Shown: piece after piece, positions 40,063 through 49,452 of the stretch
Numbering within the stretch: position 1 is the first letter of the stretch
Layout of the letters: each line of letters starts with the position of its first letter
Assembly: GCA_903907985.1 (NCBI GenBank)
Contig: CAIVQG010000065.1
Span: 44,776-108,775 of the forward strand
DNA: 64,000 nucleotides
Reading direction: 5' to 3'
DNA from: an uncultured delta proteobacterium
GTDB lineage: Bacteria; Desulfobacterota; Syntrophia; Syntrophales; Smithellaceae
Position numbers and translations under genes: made by a program
The notes under the pieces: generated by a model
Told to the model about the DNA's origin: nothing
Database searches by the model: none
What the model saw: the letters and a program-made list of their open reading frames with translations, nothing else

Positions 40063-40114
40063 AAAAAAGCTGAAGCGTTTAATTGATGGAATAACGCTTC
40101 AGCTTTTTTATTGG
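40063..40114. terminator. Bidirectional terminator between convergent genes, copy B of the duplicated palindrome
   Basis: AAAAAAGCTGAAGCGTT pairs with AACGCTTCAGCTTTTTT across the loop TAATTGATGGAAT; A and T runs on both sides make it work for the TPR gene and for the minus-strand synthase ending at 40134. Stem and loop match copy A at 39275. Confidence 0.8.
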
Positions 40115-40133
40115 TTAAGATATTTGCTAATAT

Positions 40134-42029
40134 TCAGTGGCGGCCATGCCTGGCTTTGCTTTTCGCTTCTTCGTATTCTGCTCGAAGCGCAATTTGATCC
40201 GTGTCAGTCATCTCTTCGGCTCTTTTTACCCAGTCTTCAAACTGAATATCAACTCCGAAGATACCGATCATTTCATCTTTAGCGTCGACCAGAGGTGCCG
40301 AGACAGTAAAACAGAGCACACCGGTCATTTTAGATATAAAAAAATCGGTGACATGAATTTTGCCCGTCTGGAGAGGTTTAATAAACCATTCCCGGTCTGA
40401 TTGATCGGTGCCCACACCATAGTTTTCGTATTTCGCGCGGTCGGCGACGTTGGTAATATTTTTTGTCGTTTTGCGGCCATTCATGTCTACTATGTAGGCA
40501 AATTGAATGGAAGGATGTTCATCAACAAATTGCTGCATCAGCGGTTCTTGTACTTCCGGATTCATGAATTTCATTTCCGCATGATCAATGATCTGGCTGA
40601 CGGCAGCTACGGCGGCTTTTTCCGCAGTGACTTTAATCTTTTCGAGCTCGGACATAAATAGTTCCGGTATATACTTGCGTACTTTTTTCTCCAGTTCTTC
40701 CGGAGAAATACTTGTCTGGCGACCGGAATCATATTGCTCGGTAATCCATTTATTGATTTTAGAAATGCCGGGGTGCCTTTTATCAATGGCGTCTTCGTCG
40801 GTAAGGTTAAAGCGCTGATTAACCCAGAAGGCAATACCGGCATTACCGGACTTATCGGTGATCATTGTAACAATAGGCCGTTTTAATATTTTGTTGGTGT
40901 CGAAGATATTGTAAATTTCTTCACATTTAATCAGACCATCGGCATGAACACCTGCCCGGGTAACATTGAACTCCGAACCGACAAAAGGATAGTTATGCGG
41001 TATTTTTATGCCAATTACTTTTTCAAAATATTCGGCGATATCGGTAATAACCGTTGTGTCAATGCCATCATTATGCCCTTTGAGGGCGATGTATTCCATA
41101 ATTAAAGATTCAATGGGCGGATTACCCGTCCTTTCACCAAGACCAAGTAATGTGGAATTGGCTGCACTGCAGCCATACAACCAGGCGGTAGAGGCATTCA
41201 CCATTGCTTTATGGAAATCATTATGTCCATGCCATTCCAACAGACTGCCGGGAACACCGGCGTCCTCGATGAAAGTGCGCACCAGTTTATCCACGCTACG
41301 CGGAAGCGAAGCTCCCGGATACGTTATGCCGTAGCCCATGGTATCGCAAAGTCTAATTTTAATATCGATGCCGCTTTCTTCACGCAGTTTCATTAATTCC
41401 GTGGCGAAGGGAATACAAAAACCGTAAATATCCGCCCGGGTAATATCTTCAAAATGACAGCGGGGTATAATACCCAATTCCAGGACGGATTTAACAATGC
41501 CTAGATAATCATCCATCGCTTGGCTTCGTTTCTTATTGAGTTTTAAAAAAATATGGTAATCGGAAACAGATGTGAGCAATCCTGTTTCCTTCAATCCGGC
41601 CTCTTTAACTAAATGCACATCTTCCTTGGCCGCCCGAATCCAGCCGGTCATTTCCGGATATCTGAATCCAAGTTTAAGACACTCTTCAACAGCCTCCCGG
41701 TCTTTTTTACTATAAAGGAAAAACTCGGTCTGTCGGATGACGCCATTGGGGCCACCTAGTTTATGCAGAAGTTTAAAAATTTCGACGATCTGTTCGACGG
41801 AATAGGGGGGGCGAGCCTGCTGGCCGTCCCGGAACGTTGTGTCGGTAATAAAAATTTCCTCCGGCGGACTGATCGGAATTATTTTATTATCAAAAACAAT
41901 CTTGCTTACTTCACTATAGGGAAATATGTCTTTGAGTAAATTAGGTTCATCAACATCTCTTAATTCAAATTTCCAGAATTTGCTTTGTTGTTGATTGAGT
42001 AACCTTTTTTCTTTATTCCATTTTACCAT
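40134..42029 (-). CDS. Probable Re-citrate synthase (HMGL-like family) with C-terminal Cache-like sensor domain
   Basis: 631 residues. Residues about 55-340 are the DRE-TIM barrel of isopropylmalate/homocitrate synthases: ITDTTFRDGQQARPP, the HGHND metal motif and GLGERTGNPP. Residues about 490-610 look like a Cache/PDC sensor (FAYIVDMNGRKTTKN, DREWFIKPLQTGKIHVTD, TGVLCFTVSAPLVD, MIGIFGVDIQFEDWV), usually found outside the cell in receptors. From memory, Syntrophus aciditrophicus has a biochemically shown Re-citrate synthase of this family and similar size, so citrate formation from acetyl-CoA and oxaloacetate is the best guess; homocitrate or citramalate synthase are alternatives. It follows aspS by 22 bases with RBS GGAG. 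Confidence 0.75.
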   Translation of the reverse strand: MVKWNKEKRLLNQQQSKFWKFELRDVDEPNLLKDIFPYSEVSKIVFDNKIIPISPPEEIFITDTTFRDGQQARPPYSVEQIVEIFKLLHKLGGPNGVIRQTEFFLYSKKDREAVEECLKLGFRYPEMTGWIRAAKEDVHLVKEAGLKETGLLTSVSDYHIFLKLNKKRSQAMDDYLGIVKSVLELGIIPRCHFEDITRADIYGFCIPFATELMKLREESGIDIKIRLCDTMGYGITYPGASLPRSVDKLVRTFIEDAGVPGSLLEWHGHNDFHKAMVNASTAWLYGCSAANSTLLGLGERTGNPPIESLIMEYIALKGHNDGIDTTVITDIAEYFEKVIGIKIPHNYPFVGSEFNVTRAGVHADGLIKCEEIYNIFDTNKILKRPIVTMITDKSGNAGIAFWVNQRFNLTDEDAIDKRHPGISKINKWITEQYDSGRQTSISPEELEKKVRKYIPELFMSELEKIKVTAEKAAVAAVSQIIDHAEMKFMNPEVQEPLMQQFVDEHPSIQFAYIVDMNGRKTTKNITNVADRAKYENYGVGTDQSDREWFIKPLQTGKIHVTDFFISKMTGVLCFTVSAPLVDAKDEMIGIFGVDIQFEDWVKRAEEMTDTDQIALRAEYEEAKSKARHGRH

Positions 42030-42051
42030 TTTGTTTCTCCACTAATTCCAG

Positions 42052-43830
42052 TTAAACAATTTTTATTGAAAGTTCCATCAATTGTTCAATGCTTACTTTT
42101 GAAGGTGCATCAGACATCAAGCAGGATGCTTTCTGTGTCTTGGGAAAAGCAATAACATCTCTAATGGATTCTGCATGAGTCATAATCATGGTTAGACGGT
42201 CGAGACCGAAAGCGAGGCCGCCATGAGGCGGTGCGCCGTATTCAAGCGCGTCGAGCAGGAACCCGAATTTGGACCGGGCATCTTCATCGGATAAGCCCAG
42301 AGCGGCAAATACCTGAGCCTGTACGTCTTTGCGATGAATACGAATACTGCCTCCTCCGATTTCCGAGCCATTCAATACAAGATCATAGGCCCTTGCCCGA
42401 ACTTTTCCCGTTTGAGAAGCAAGAAGCGGCAGATCCTCCAGAAAAGGCGATGTGAACGGATGATGCGTCGATACAAAACGTTTTTCATTGTCGGAATATT
42501 CCATCAGCGGGAATTCCGTAATCCAGGTAAATGAGAGGGCTGCGGAATCGATTAAATCCAATCTCTTGGCCAGATGAATTCGTAAATTACCCAGGGAATC
42601 GTTAACAACGCGTGGTGTATCGGCGACAAAGAAAATTATATCGCCTTCCTTTGCTCCCATTGACATACATATTTTTTCGATTTCTTCCGGACGGAGAAAT
42701 TTATATATCGGCGAAGTCCAATCGGCGGCGTTAACTTTGGCCCAGGCCAGTCCCTTAGCACCGTAAATGGCAACGTAATCCTTTAACCCGTCCAGATCTT
42801 TACGCGACAGGCTTGTGGCCAGTTCCACTTTAATAGCTTTGATAATTCCGCCGGATGCGGCAACTTCCCCGAAAAGTTTAAACCCGGAATCTTTGACAAT
42901 ATCTGTGAGGTCAACCAGTTCCATGCCAAAACGCACATCGGGGTTATCTTTACCGTAACGGTTTATTGCCTCATGATAGGTAAGCCGGGGCAGAGGCAGT
43001 TTAATTTCCCGCCCCAGACAATCCTTAAATATTGCCGCCATTAATCCTTCCATAATTTGCATGATATCTTCTTCGGTAATAAAGGACATCTCGACGTCAA
43101 TTTGCGTGAATTCCGGTTGACGGTCGGCACGTAAATCTTCATCACGGAAGCATTTCACGATTTGATAATAACGGTCAAAACCAGATACCATCAGCAGTTG
43201 CTTGAATATTTGGGGTGATTGCGGCAGAGCATAAAATGTTCCCTTGTTGATACGGCTGGGCACAAGATAATCACGTGCGCCTTCGGGAGTGCTTTTTCCC
43301 AGAATAGGAGTTTCCACTTCAATAAACCCGTTTTGTTCAAAGTAATGACGAGTGGATGCGGCAAGCCGGCTGCGTAAAAACAAATTCTTCTGGACTACCG
43401 GACGGCGTAAATCCAGATAGCGGTATTTGAGCCGAATATTTTCCGATATTTCATCATCATCAAAAGAAAAAGGAGGTGTCTTGGATTCATTCATTATTTC
43501 CAGTTCCGAAACAATGACTTCAATTTCACCGGTTTTCAAGGCAGGGTTTCCCATGCCTTCCGGCCTTCGATGCACTTTTCCCTTAACTGCCAGAACATAT
43601 TCGCTGCGGATTTTGTGTGCCTGATCATGGACAGAATCTCCGGCATCAGGGTTAAAGACAACTTGCACAATTCCTTCACGGTCACGCAAATCGACGAAAA
43701 TTACACCGCCATGGTCACGCCGGCGATGGGCCCAGCCCATGAGAATCACTTCTTTATCCGCATCGGATATTTTCAAATCTCCACAGTAATGCGTCCTTTT
43801 ATCGGTAGTTAAAAAATTAGCCAAAACCAT
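42052..43830 (-). CDS. aspS: Aspartyl-tRNA synthetase
   Basis: 592 residues, bacterial type. N-terminal OB fold ([21 protein letters not shown]), class II motif 2 in [23 protein letters not shown] (FRDEDL...E), bacterial GAD insertion domain near 300-410, and motif 3 [11 protein letters not shown]. Charges tRNA-Asp; bacterial-type enzymes may also serve tRNA-Asn. The ATG abuts the hisS stop, with AGAGAGG as RBS inside the end of hisS, a gene pair often found together. Confidence 0.97.
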   Translation of the reverse strand: MVLANFLTTDKRTHYCGDLKISDADKEVILMGWAHRRRDHGGVIFVDLRDREGIVQVVFNPDAGDSVHDQAHKIRSEYVLAVKGKVHRRPEGMGNPALKTGEIEVIVSELEIMNESKTPPFSFDDDEISENIRLKYRYLDLRRPVVQKNLFLRSRLAASTRHYFEQNGFIEVETPILGKSTPEGARDYLVPSRINKGTFYALPQSPQIFKQLLMVSGFDRYYQIVKCFRDEDLRADRQPEFTQIDVEMSFITEEDIMQIMEGLMAAIFKDCLGREIKLPLPRLTYHEAINRYGKDNPDVRFGMELVDLTDIVKDSGFKLFGEVAASGGIIKAIKVELATSLSRKDLDGLKDYVAIYGAKGLAWAKVNAADWTSPIYKFLRPEEIEKICMSMGAKEGDIIFFVADTPRVVNDSLGNLRIHLAKRLDLIDSAALSFTWITEFPLMEYSDNEKRFVSTHHPFTSPFLEDLPLLASQTGKVRARAYDLVLNGSEIGGGSIRIHRKDVQAQVFAALGLSDEDARSKFGFLLDALEYGAPPHGGLAFGLDRLTMIMTHAESIRDVIAFPKTQKASCLMSDAPSKVSIEQLMELSIKIV

Positions 43831-45093
43831 TTACCTCTCTTTAATTATGTTTATTAATGTATCCAGCAAGTTGTCTAATAATAAAACCTGCTGATTTTTA
43901 GTGTTCATGTTTCTTAGTTCGAGACGTTTTTCATCAATTTCCTTATCGCCAAAAATCAACGTGTAGGAACTGTTTAATTTGTCGGCACGTTTCATCTGGC
44001 TTTTTAAACTCTTGTCGGAATAATCCATGGCTGCGGCAATACCCGCCCGGCGCAACTGGCAAGCCAGCATAAAACCGATTTTCTGCGCACGCTGTCCCAG
44101 TGCGGCAATAAACAAATCCGTCTTGTATTTGCTTTTTTCAGTATCAGGCAAGCAGGCCAGAAGACGTTCAATTCCGACGCCAAAGCCGATCCCGGCAACT
44201 TCCGGCCCGCCCAGATCACCAATCAGGCCGTCATATCTACCGCCACCGGCCAGAGAATTTTGCGCTCCGAGGGATCCGGATTTAACTTCAAAAGCTGTTC
44301 TTACATAATAATCAAGGCCACGCACCATAGTGGGGTTAATTGCATATTGAACATTTAAATCATCAAGATAGGATTTGACCTCCGCAAAGTGCTCTTCACA
44401 GCCGGTGCATAAATAGTCTAATATCCGGGGAGCCCGGGCAATAATAGAGCTGCAACTCTCTACTTTGCAGTCGAAAACTCGCAGGGGATTTGTGGTTATT
44501 CTTCTTTGGCAATCAGGGCAAAGTTCCTTTTCTGATCCTTTTAAATAATTCACAACCGCCTGTGAAAAAGCAGGTCGACATGCTTTACAGCCCAGAGAAT
44601 TAATCTCCAGAGCCAGTTCGGAAAGTCCGGTCGATTCCAGAAAATGAATCAGCATTAAAATAACTTCTACATCAGATTGTGGCTTATCATCACCAAATAG
44701 TTCGACATCGATTTGATGAAATTGACGGAAACGGCCTTTCTGCGGCCTTTCCCGGCGAAACATCGGCCCCATGGTAAAAAGCCGGGTGACCGGTTCGGCA
44801 GAGAGCATATTATGCTCTATATAAGCACGGATGATAGATGCCGTAGCCTCAGGGCGAAGAGTCAGTAATTCTTCATCGCGGTCGGCAAAGGTGTACATTT
44901 CCTTTTCTACGATATCCGTCGTTTCGCCGATACTCCTTTTAAATAGTTCGGTCTTTTCCATAATGGGTACGCGAATTTCGCGGAACCCGAAAGAGCCGAA
45001 AATTTGCCTGGCAATTAATTCCACCCGACACCAATCAGGAGTATCTTCCGGCAAGATATCTTTAAAACCTTTGATTACAGTAATTTTTTCCAT
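43831..45093 (-). CDS. hisS: Histidyl-tRNA synthetase
   Basis: 420 residues, class II. Motif 2 is FTMGPMFRRERPQKGRFRQF, the histidine-specific loops are MVRGLDYYVRTAFEV and SLAGGGRYDGL, and the C-terminal anticodon-binding domain follows from about 325. It begins MEKITVIKGFKDILP with the ATG at 45093 behind AAGGG. It lies between comEC (84 bases upstream) and aspS (no gap). Confidence 0.97.
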   Translation of the reverse strand: MEKITVIKGFKDILPEDTPDWCRVELIARQIFGSFGFREIRVPIMEKTELFKRSIGETTDIVEKEMYTFADRDEELLTLRPEATASIIRAYIEHNMLSAEPVTRLFTMGPMFRRERPQKGRFRQFHQIDVELFGDDKPQSDVEVILMLIHFLESTGLSELALEINSLGCKACRPAFSQAVVNYLKGSEKELCPDCQRRITTNPLRVFDCKVESCSSIIARAPRILDYLCTGCEEHFAEVKSYLDDLNVQYAINPTMVRGLDYYVRTAFEVKSGSLGAQNSLAGGGRYDGLIGDLGGPEVAGIGFGVGIERLLACLPDTEKSKYKTDLFIAALGQRAQKIGFMLACQLRRAGIAAAMDYSDKSLKSQMKRADKLNSSYTLIFGDKEIDEKRLELRNMNTKNQQVLLLDNLLDTLINIIKER

Positions 45094-45176
45094 AGAACCC
45101 TTGTGATTTATTAAAAGAGTTAGTTAGCATACAAAGCGGAGCTTGGCAATAAAAAATACGTTTTACCGGCAAGGAC

Positions 45177-47657
45177 TTACCTGTGTTTAACAAACGTTTC
45201 TGCTGACAATTCCGTGCCGTCTGTTGTAATGGTTACCGCTCCATCCTGATCTGTCCTCAAAACGTGTACTTGCGCGGCATGATAACGCTCCAGAGTCAAT
45301 GGGTGGGGATGGCGGAAAACATTGCCTTTTCCCGCACTGATTATAGCATAGCGGCAGGCCACTTTTTTGATAAAATCACTGCTGCTGGAATGGACGGATC
45401 CGTGATGCGGGACGAAGAGGACATCACTTTTTAAATCTTTTCCTGACCGCAGAAGTCTATTTTCAATATTTGCAGCGATGTCGCCGGTAAAAAGGAAAGA
45501 TATCCGGCCATATTTTATTCGGAATACCAGGGATGAGTCATTGATATCGGAATCCGATAATTCTCTCCCAGCAAATTCGGAGATGCGGGGCGGCCATAAA
45601 ATATTTATTTCCACAATACTGTTTTTCTTAAAAGAAACTCCTGCCGTCAGAGGAAATGCCTTGATTTTTCGCTCCACAATGATTTTCTGCAATTTTTGAT
45701 AATTTTCATCATCCCCGACACTTCCGGTACTCCAGAATTCTCGAACATTAAAATTATCCAAGATATAGAAAAGGCCAAGCATGTGATCAGGATGCGGGTG
45801 AGTAAGGATCACCGTTTCGATTTTCTTGATTCTTTCGGAATAAAGATAAGGAGCAATAATCATTTTGCCGCTATCGAAAGAACTGTCGGCAAAGCCACCG
45901 CCGTCGATCAGCATATTTTCTCCGCCGGGGAAACGCACTAGAAAAGAAGAACCCTGACCGACATCGATGGCGGTGATTCTTAAATTCGGAGAAAGTTTAT
46001 CCTTCCAGGAAAGATAAATGGTATCACCGATAAAAAAAATCACCGTAAAGAGTAGTAAACATTTCAATATCGCAGGATTCCGCAGGAAATAGCTTTTTTT
46101 ATTTTCCAGGCCTCTTTGAGCGTCGGTAAATTGAATTAGAAGTACCAGAAACAGATAAAAAATAACAATTTCCAGGATACTTGGTTTGGTAATACTGAAT
46201 GAGGACCATGGAAGTGATGCTAATTTATTAATTATTTCTAAAGATATCTGGACAAAGAAAGAAGCAATCTTAATTATGAAACCGGCAAGTACCGGCGAGA
46301 AAAATGCAGCTAGAAGAAAAAGCATGGCTATTGCCAGAGTTAATGTTCCCAGGAGAGGTACGGCAATCAGATTGGCAATAATTGTCACTGATGAAATACG
46401 GTTAAAATAAAAGATAATCAAGGGTAAGGTGCCGATTGTTGCTGCCAGACAAACAAGTATCGACATATACAGATAACGGATGATACTAATGCCCCGGGCC
46501 GGGAGAAACGAAATTTGCTCAAAACGCATATTACTGAATCTCGGGATGATATAAATCATGGCCAGGACAGCCAGAAACGAGAGCTGAAAAGAAATATCAA
46601 AAAGAGCTGCAGGCGTTATAATCAGAATAATCAATCCCGCCAGCGCCAGTGTATTATAAAGATCTCTTTGTTTACCAAATATTAACGCAATCAAAAAAAC
46701 CAGCGCCATCAGAGCCGATCTGATGACAGTTACACCCATGCCGGCAATTAAGGAATAAATTAATACAAGGAAAAATGCCGCCACAGCGGATACTTTTATT
46801 ATGTTTAATCTGAGCATCAGATATTCGGATGATTTTAGGAGAACACTAATAAAGAAAAATGCTATCGCTGCAACCATCCCGATATGCAGACCGGAAATGG
46901 AGAGAATGTGAGATGTTCCGGTCTTATTAAAGTTATCAACGATATCCACCGGTATTCCAGTTTGATTGCCAATAGTCATGGCTTCAATAATTTCTCTTTG
47001 CGGCGAGGGAGAATTTCTATAAATAATCCCTTTCAAATACATACGGAATAATTCCAACTGCAATTTAATGCTGCTGGCCGCGTTTTGCCGCAGGAGAATT
47101 ATTCCGGATGTGTTAGCTATTAAGCCCGTTGCATAAATACCCTGCCGATTGAGATAACGTTCATAATCAAAGCCGCCGGGGTTCTGGAAGCTTTGGATTT
47201 TTTTTAACACAGAGTGGAAGCGAATAAAATCACCGTAAGAGAAATTCAAATCAGCCGGAATTACCAGTCGCATGTTACCCGTAACCGGAATATAAACGCC
47301 ATTTTTAATTAGTCTGACACAACTGACAATTAAAATATTTTTTGCGGGATAAGAAAGCGGACTTTCAATAACAATGCCTTCGACAGTTTTTTTGCCGGAA
47401 TCCGTCTGTTGCAATATGTGTTGATCTGATTGGATTGAATATTGTTGTTTCTGAATATTAAAAACGCCCAGAAGAAATGCAAAACAGAAAATGAATAAAA
47501 AGCATGCAGTCCACCACTTTTTCCTTTGCGTCACCAATAGTAAAACAAGAATGAAAATCAGAGAGACGAGCAAAACGTTATAAGGGAGATCGAAATAATT
47601 ACCGGTAATAATTCCGGCAATCAGTCCGATAAATGGGAAAATTAATGGTCGCTTCAT
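45177..47657 (-). CDS. comEC: ComEC/Rec2-family DNA uptake channel protein with C-terminal beta-lactamase-like domain
   Basis: About 826 residues from the ATG at 47657; a TTG at 47702 would add 15. An N-terminal membrane pair and DUF4131 region (to about 200), a ComEC core with about eight membrane segments (FNKTGTSHILSISGLHIGMVAA, GVTVIRSALMAL), and a C-terminal metallo-beta-lactamase domain (VILTHPHPDHMLGL, FTGDIAANIE, FVPHHGS). ComEC passes single-stranded DNA across the inner membrane during transformation; the hydrolase domain may degrade the other strand. Full domain set, so probably functional. It diverges from the sensor kinase gene at 47766. Confidence 0.93.
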   Translation of the reverse strand: MKRPLIFPFIGLIAGIITGNYFDLPYNVLLVSLIFILVLLLVTQRKKWWTACFLFIFCFAFLLGVFNIQKQQYSIQSDQHILQQTDSGKKTVEGIVIESPLSYPAKNILIVSCVRLIKNGVYIPVTGNMRLVIPADLNFSYGDFIRFHSVLKKIQSFQNPGGFDYERYLNRQGIYATGLIANTSGIILLRQNAASSIKLQLELFRMYLKGIIYRNSPSPQREIIEAMTIGNQTGIPVDIVDNFNKTGTSHILSISGLHIGMVAAIAFFFISVLLKSSEYLMLRLNIIKVSAVAAFFLVLIYSLIAGMGVTVIRSALMALVFLIALIFGKQRDLYNTLALAGLIILIITPAALFDISFQLSFLAVLAMIYIIPRFSNMRFEQISFLPARGISIIRYLYMSILVCLAATIGTLPLIIFYFNRISSVTIIANLIAVPLLGTLTLAIAMLFLLAAFFSPVLAGFIIKIASFFVQISLEIINKLASLPWSSFSITKPSILEIVIFYLFLVLLIQFTDAQRGLENKKSYFLRNPAILKCLLLFTVIFFIGDTIYLSWKDKLSPNLRITAIDVGQGSSFLVRFPGGENMLIDGGGFADSSFDSGKMIIAPYLYSERIKKIETVILTHPHPDHMLGLFYILDNFNVREFWSTGSVGDDENYQKLQKIIVERKIKAFPLTAGVSFKKNSIVEINILWPPRISEFAGRELSDSDINDSSLVFRIKYGRISFLFTGDIAANIENRLLRSGKDLKSDVLFVPHHGSVHSSSSDFIKKVACRYAIISAGKGNVFRHPHPLTLERYHAAQVHVLRTDQDGAVTITTDGTELSAETFVKHR

Positions 47658-47765
47658 CTGTTGCAAAGTCTTTCCCCGGAAGCTTATCAAAGTGTTAGCC
47701 AAAATGACTAAAATATTATAACATGATATTCAGTATGTTGCGTCAAAAAAGGATGTAACCAAATA

Positions 47766-49451
47766 ATGACAGCAGATAGGAAAATCCCGCCAGAAGAAAA
47801 AAATAAATCGCGCCTGCGTTTATTAATAATTTTCCGATTGATCATCATCACTTTATTTTTGGGTGCGGCAATTTTTATCGATATAAAAAAAACAGGATTT
47901 CCAGTCTCCGTAGGCACTCTCAATTTCCTTTATTTTATCATTGCAGCAACGTATTTTTTCTCCATCGCCTACATTCTGCTTTTAAAAATATTTAATGATT
48001 TAAGAATAAATATCTACTTACAGTTGGCAGTTGATGTCATTTTAGTTACTCTGATCGTCTATATTACCGGAAGTTTGCGCGGCAATTATTCAGTTTTATA
48101 TACTTTGGTAATAATATACTCGGTAATATTTCTTGGCCGTAGGGGTGGCTTGATAATAGCTTCGGCGGCAAGCATCTTTTACGGGTTGCTGCTGGATTTC
48201 GAGTTTTACACAATTATTCCTCCGGTTTCGCCGGTGGAATATAAAAATGACTTTACGGCCGAAGATGTTTTTATCCGGATACTGGTGCACATTGTATCGT
48301 TTTATATATTAGCTTTTTTAGCAAGCTTTGTTGTCGAACAGGAAAAAAAGGCAAGGTTTCTGCTTCAGGAAAGGGAATCGGAATTCAAGCAACTGGACTT
48401 GCTTTTCCGCAGCATAGTGGAATCTGTAGATACGGGTGTAATGACAATTAATTTGCAGGGCTCAATAAAGACTTTCAACCGGGCGGCGGAAGAAATTACG
48501 GGATTTCCGCTGTCTATTGTAGCAAACCGGCCTGTGGCTGAAATTTTCCCGGAATTTACAACTTTTTTTACTGCCGGAATAATTAAAGAAAAAACAAGAA
48601 ACAGAAGAGAAGTTGTAATTAAAGGTAACCACGGAAATAATATTCATGTGGGATGCTCAATTTCTCCGCTGAAGGATAAGCATGACAAACAGATTGGCAA
48701 TATTTTAATATTTCAGGACCTTACCGAGATTAAGCTAATGGAAGAAACCCTGGAAAAAAGCAAACGGCTGGCCCTGATCGGTGAAATGGCTGCTGGTCTG
48801 GCCCATGAGATGAGGAATCCACTGGCATCAATTACCGGTTCGATTGAACTCCTGAAGCAGAGTCTAAATTTAAAGGATACAGATGAAAGGTTAATGCAAA
48901 TAGTATTGCGCGGTAAAGACCAACTGGTTAATTTTGTGCGCGATTTTCTTTTATTAGCCAGGCCAATTCCCGTAATCCGGGAATTGGTAGATGTAAATGA
49001 AACTGCCAGGGAAGTTCTGGATAATATAAAATTATCTAAGGATTGGACGAGTGAAATAAACATCGGCATTTCACTGGCCGAAAAGGTGACAGCTTTTGCC
49101 AATCGAGAACAAATTAGACAAGTCATTCATAATCTGGTGCTAAATGCAGTCCAGGCGATGAAAGAGGGCGGAATTCTTTCCATTACGACAAAATCAATGA
49201 TGCATCACTATAAAGAAGTTGTGGAAATCAACGTAACCGACACAGGACCGGGGATTGAAGAAAAGGATTTAAAAAAAATATTTGAACCCTTTTTTACCAA
49301 TAGAGATAAAGGAACCGGTTTGGGCTTGACAATTGTCGGCAGAATTGTCGATGGATATGGCGGAAGAATTGAGATTAAAAGCAGCATGAATCAAGGTACA
49401 AATTGCACAGTGTGGCTACCGAGTGGCAAAGAAAGTGAAGGAGATAAATAG
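47766..49451 (+). CDS. Membrane sensor histidine kinase, PilS/AtoS-like
   Basis: 561 residues. Six hydrophobic segments in residues about 20-190, a coiled linker, a PAS domain (about 215-325, LLFRSIVESVDTGVMTI), HisKA with GEMAAGLAHEMRNPLASITGS (phospho-His) and HATPase (FEPFFTNRDKGTGLGLTIVG). Six-TM kinases paired with an NtrC-type regulator match PilS, which controls type IV pilin in Pseudomonas and Geobacter-like bacteria. The regulator gene starts one base after this stop. Location beside comEC fits a pilus/competence theme, but no pilin gene is in view. Confidence 0.87.
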   Translation: MTADRKIPPEEKNKSRLRLLIIFRLIIITLFLGAAIFIDIKKTGFPVSVGTLNFLYFIIAATYFFSIAYILLLKIFNDLRINIYLQLAVDVILVTLIVYITGSLRGNYSVLYTLVIIYSVIFLGRRGGLIIASAASIFYGLLLDFEFYTIIPPVSPVEYKNDFTAEDVFIRILVHIVSFYILAFLASFVVEQEKKARFLLQERESEFKQLDLLFRSIVESVDTGVMTINLQGSIKTFNRAAEEITGFPLSIVANRPVAEIFPEFTTFFTAGIIKEKTRNRREVVIKGNHGNNIHVGCSISPLKDKHDKQIGNILIFQDLTEIKLMEETLEKSKRLALIGEMAAGLAHEMRNPLASITGSIELLKQSLNLKDTDERLMQIVLRGKDQLVNFVRDFLLLARPIPVIRELVDVNETAREVLDNIKLSKDWTSEINIGISLAEKVTAFANREQIRQVIHNLVLNAVQAMKEGGILSITTKSMMHHYKEVVEINVTDTGPGIEEKDLKKIFEPFFTNRDKGTGLGLTIVGRIVDGYGGRIEIKSSMNQGTNCTVWLPSGKESEGDK

Positions 49452-49452
49452 G

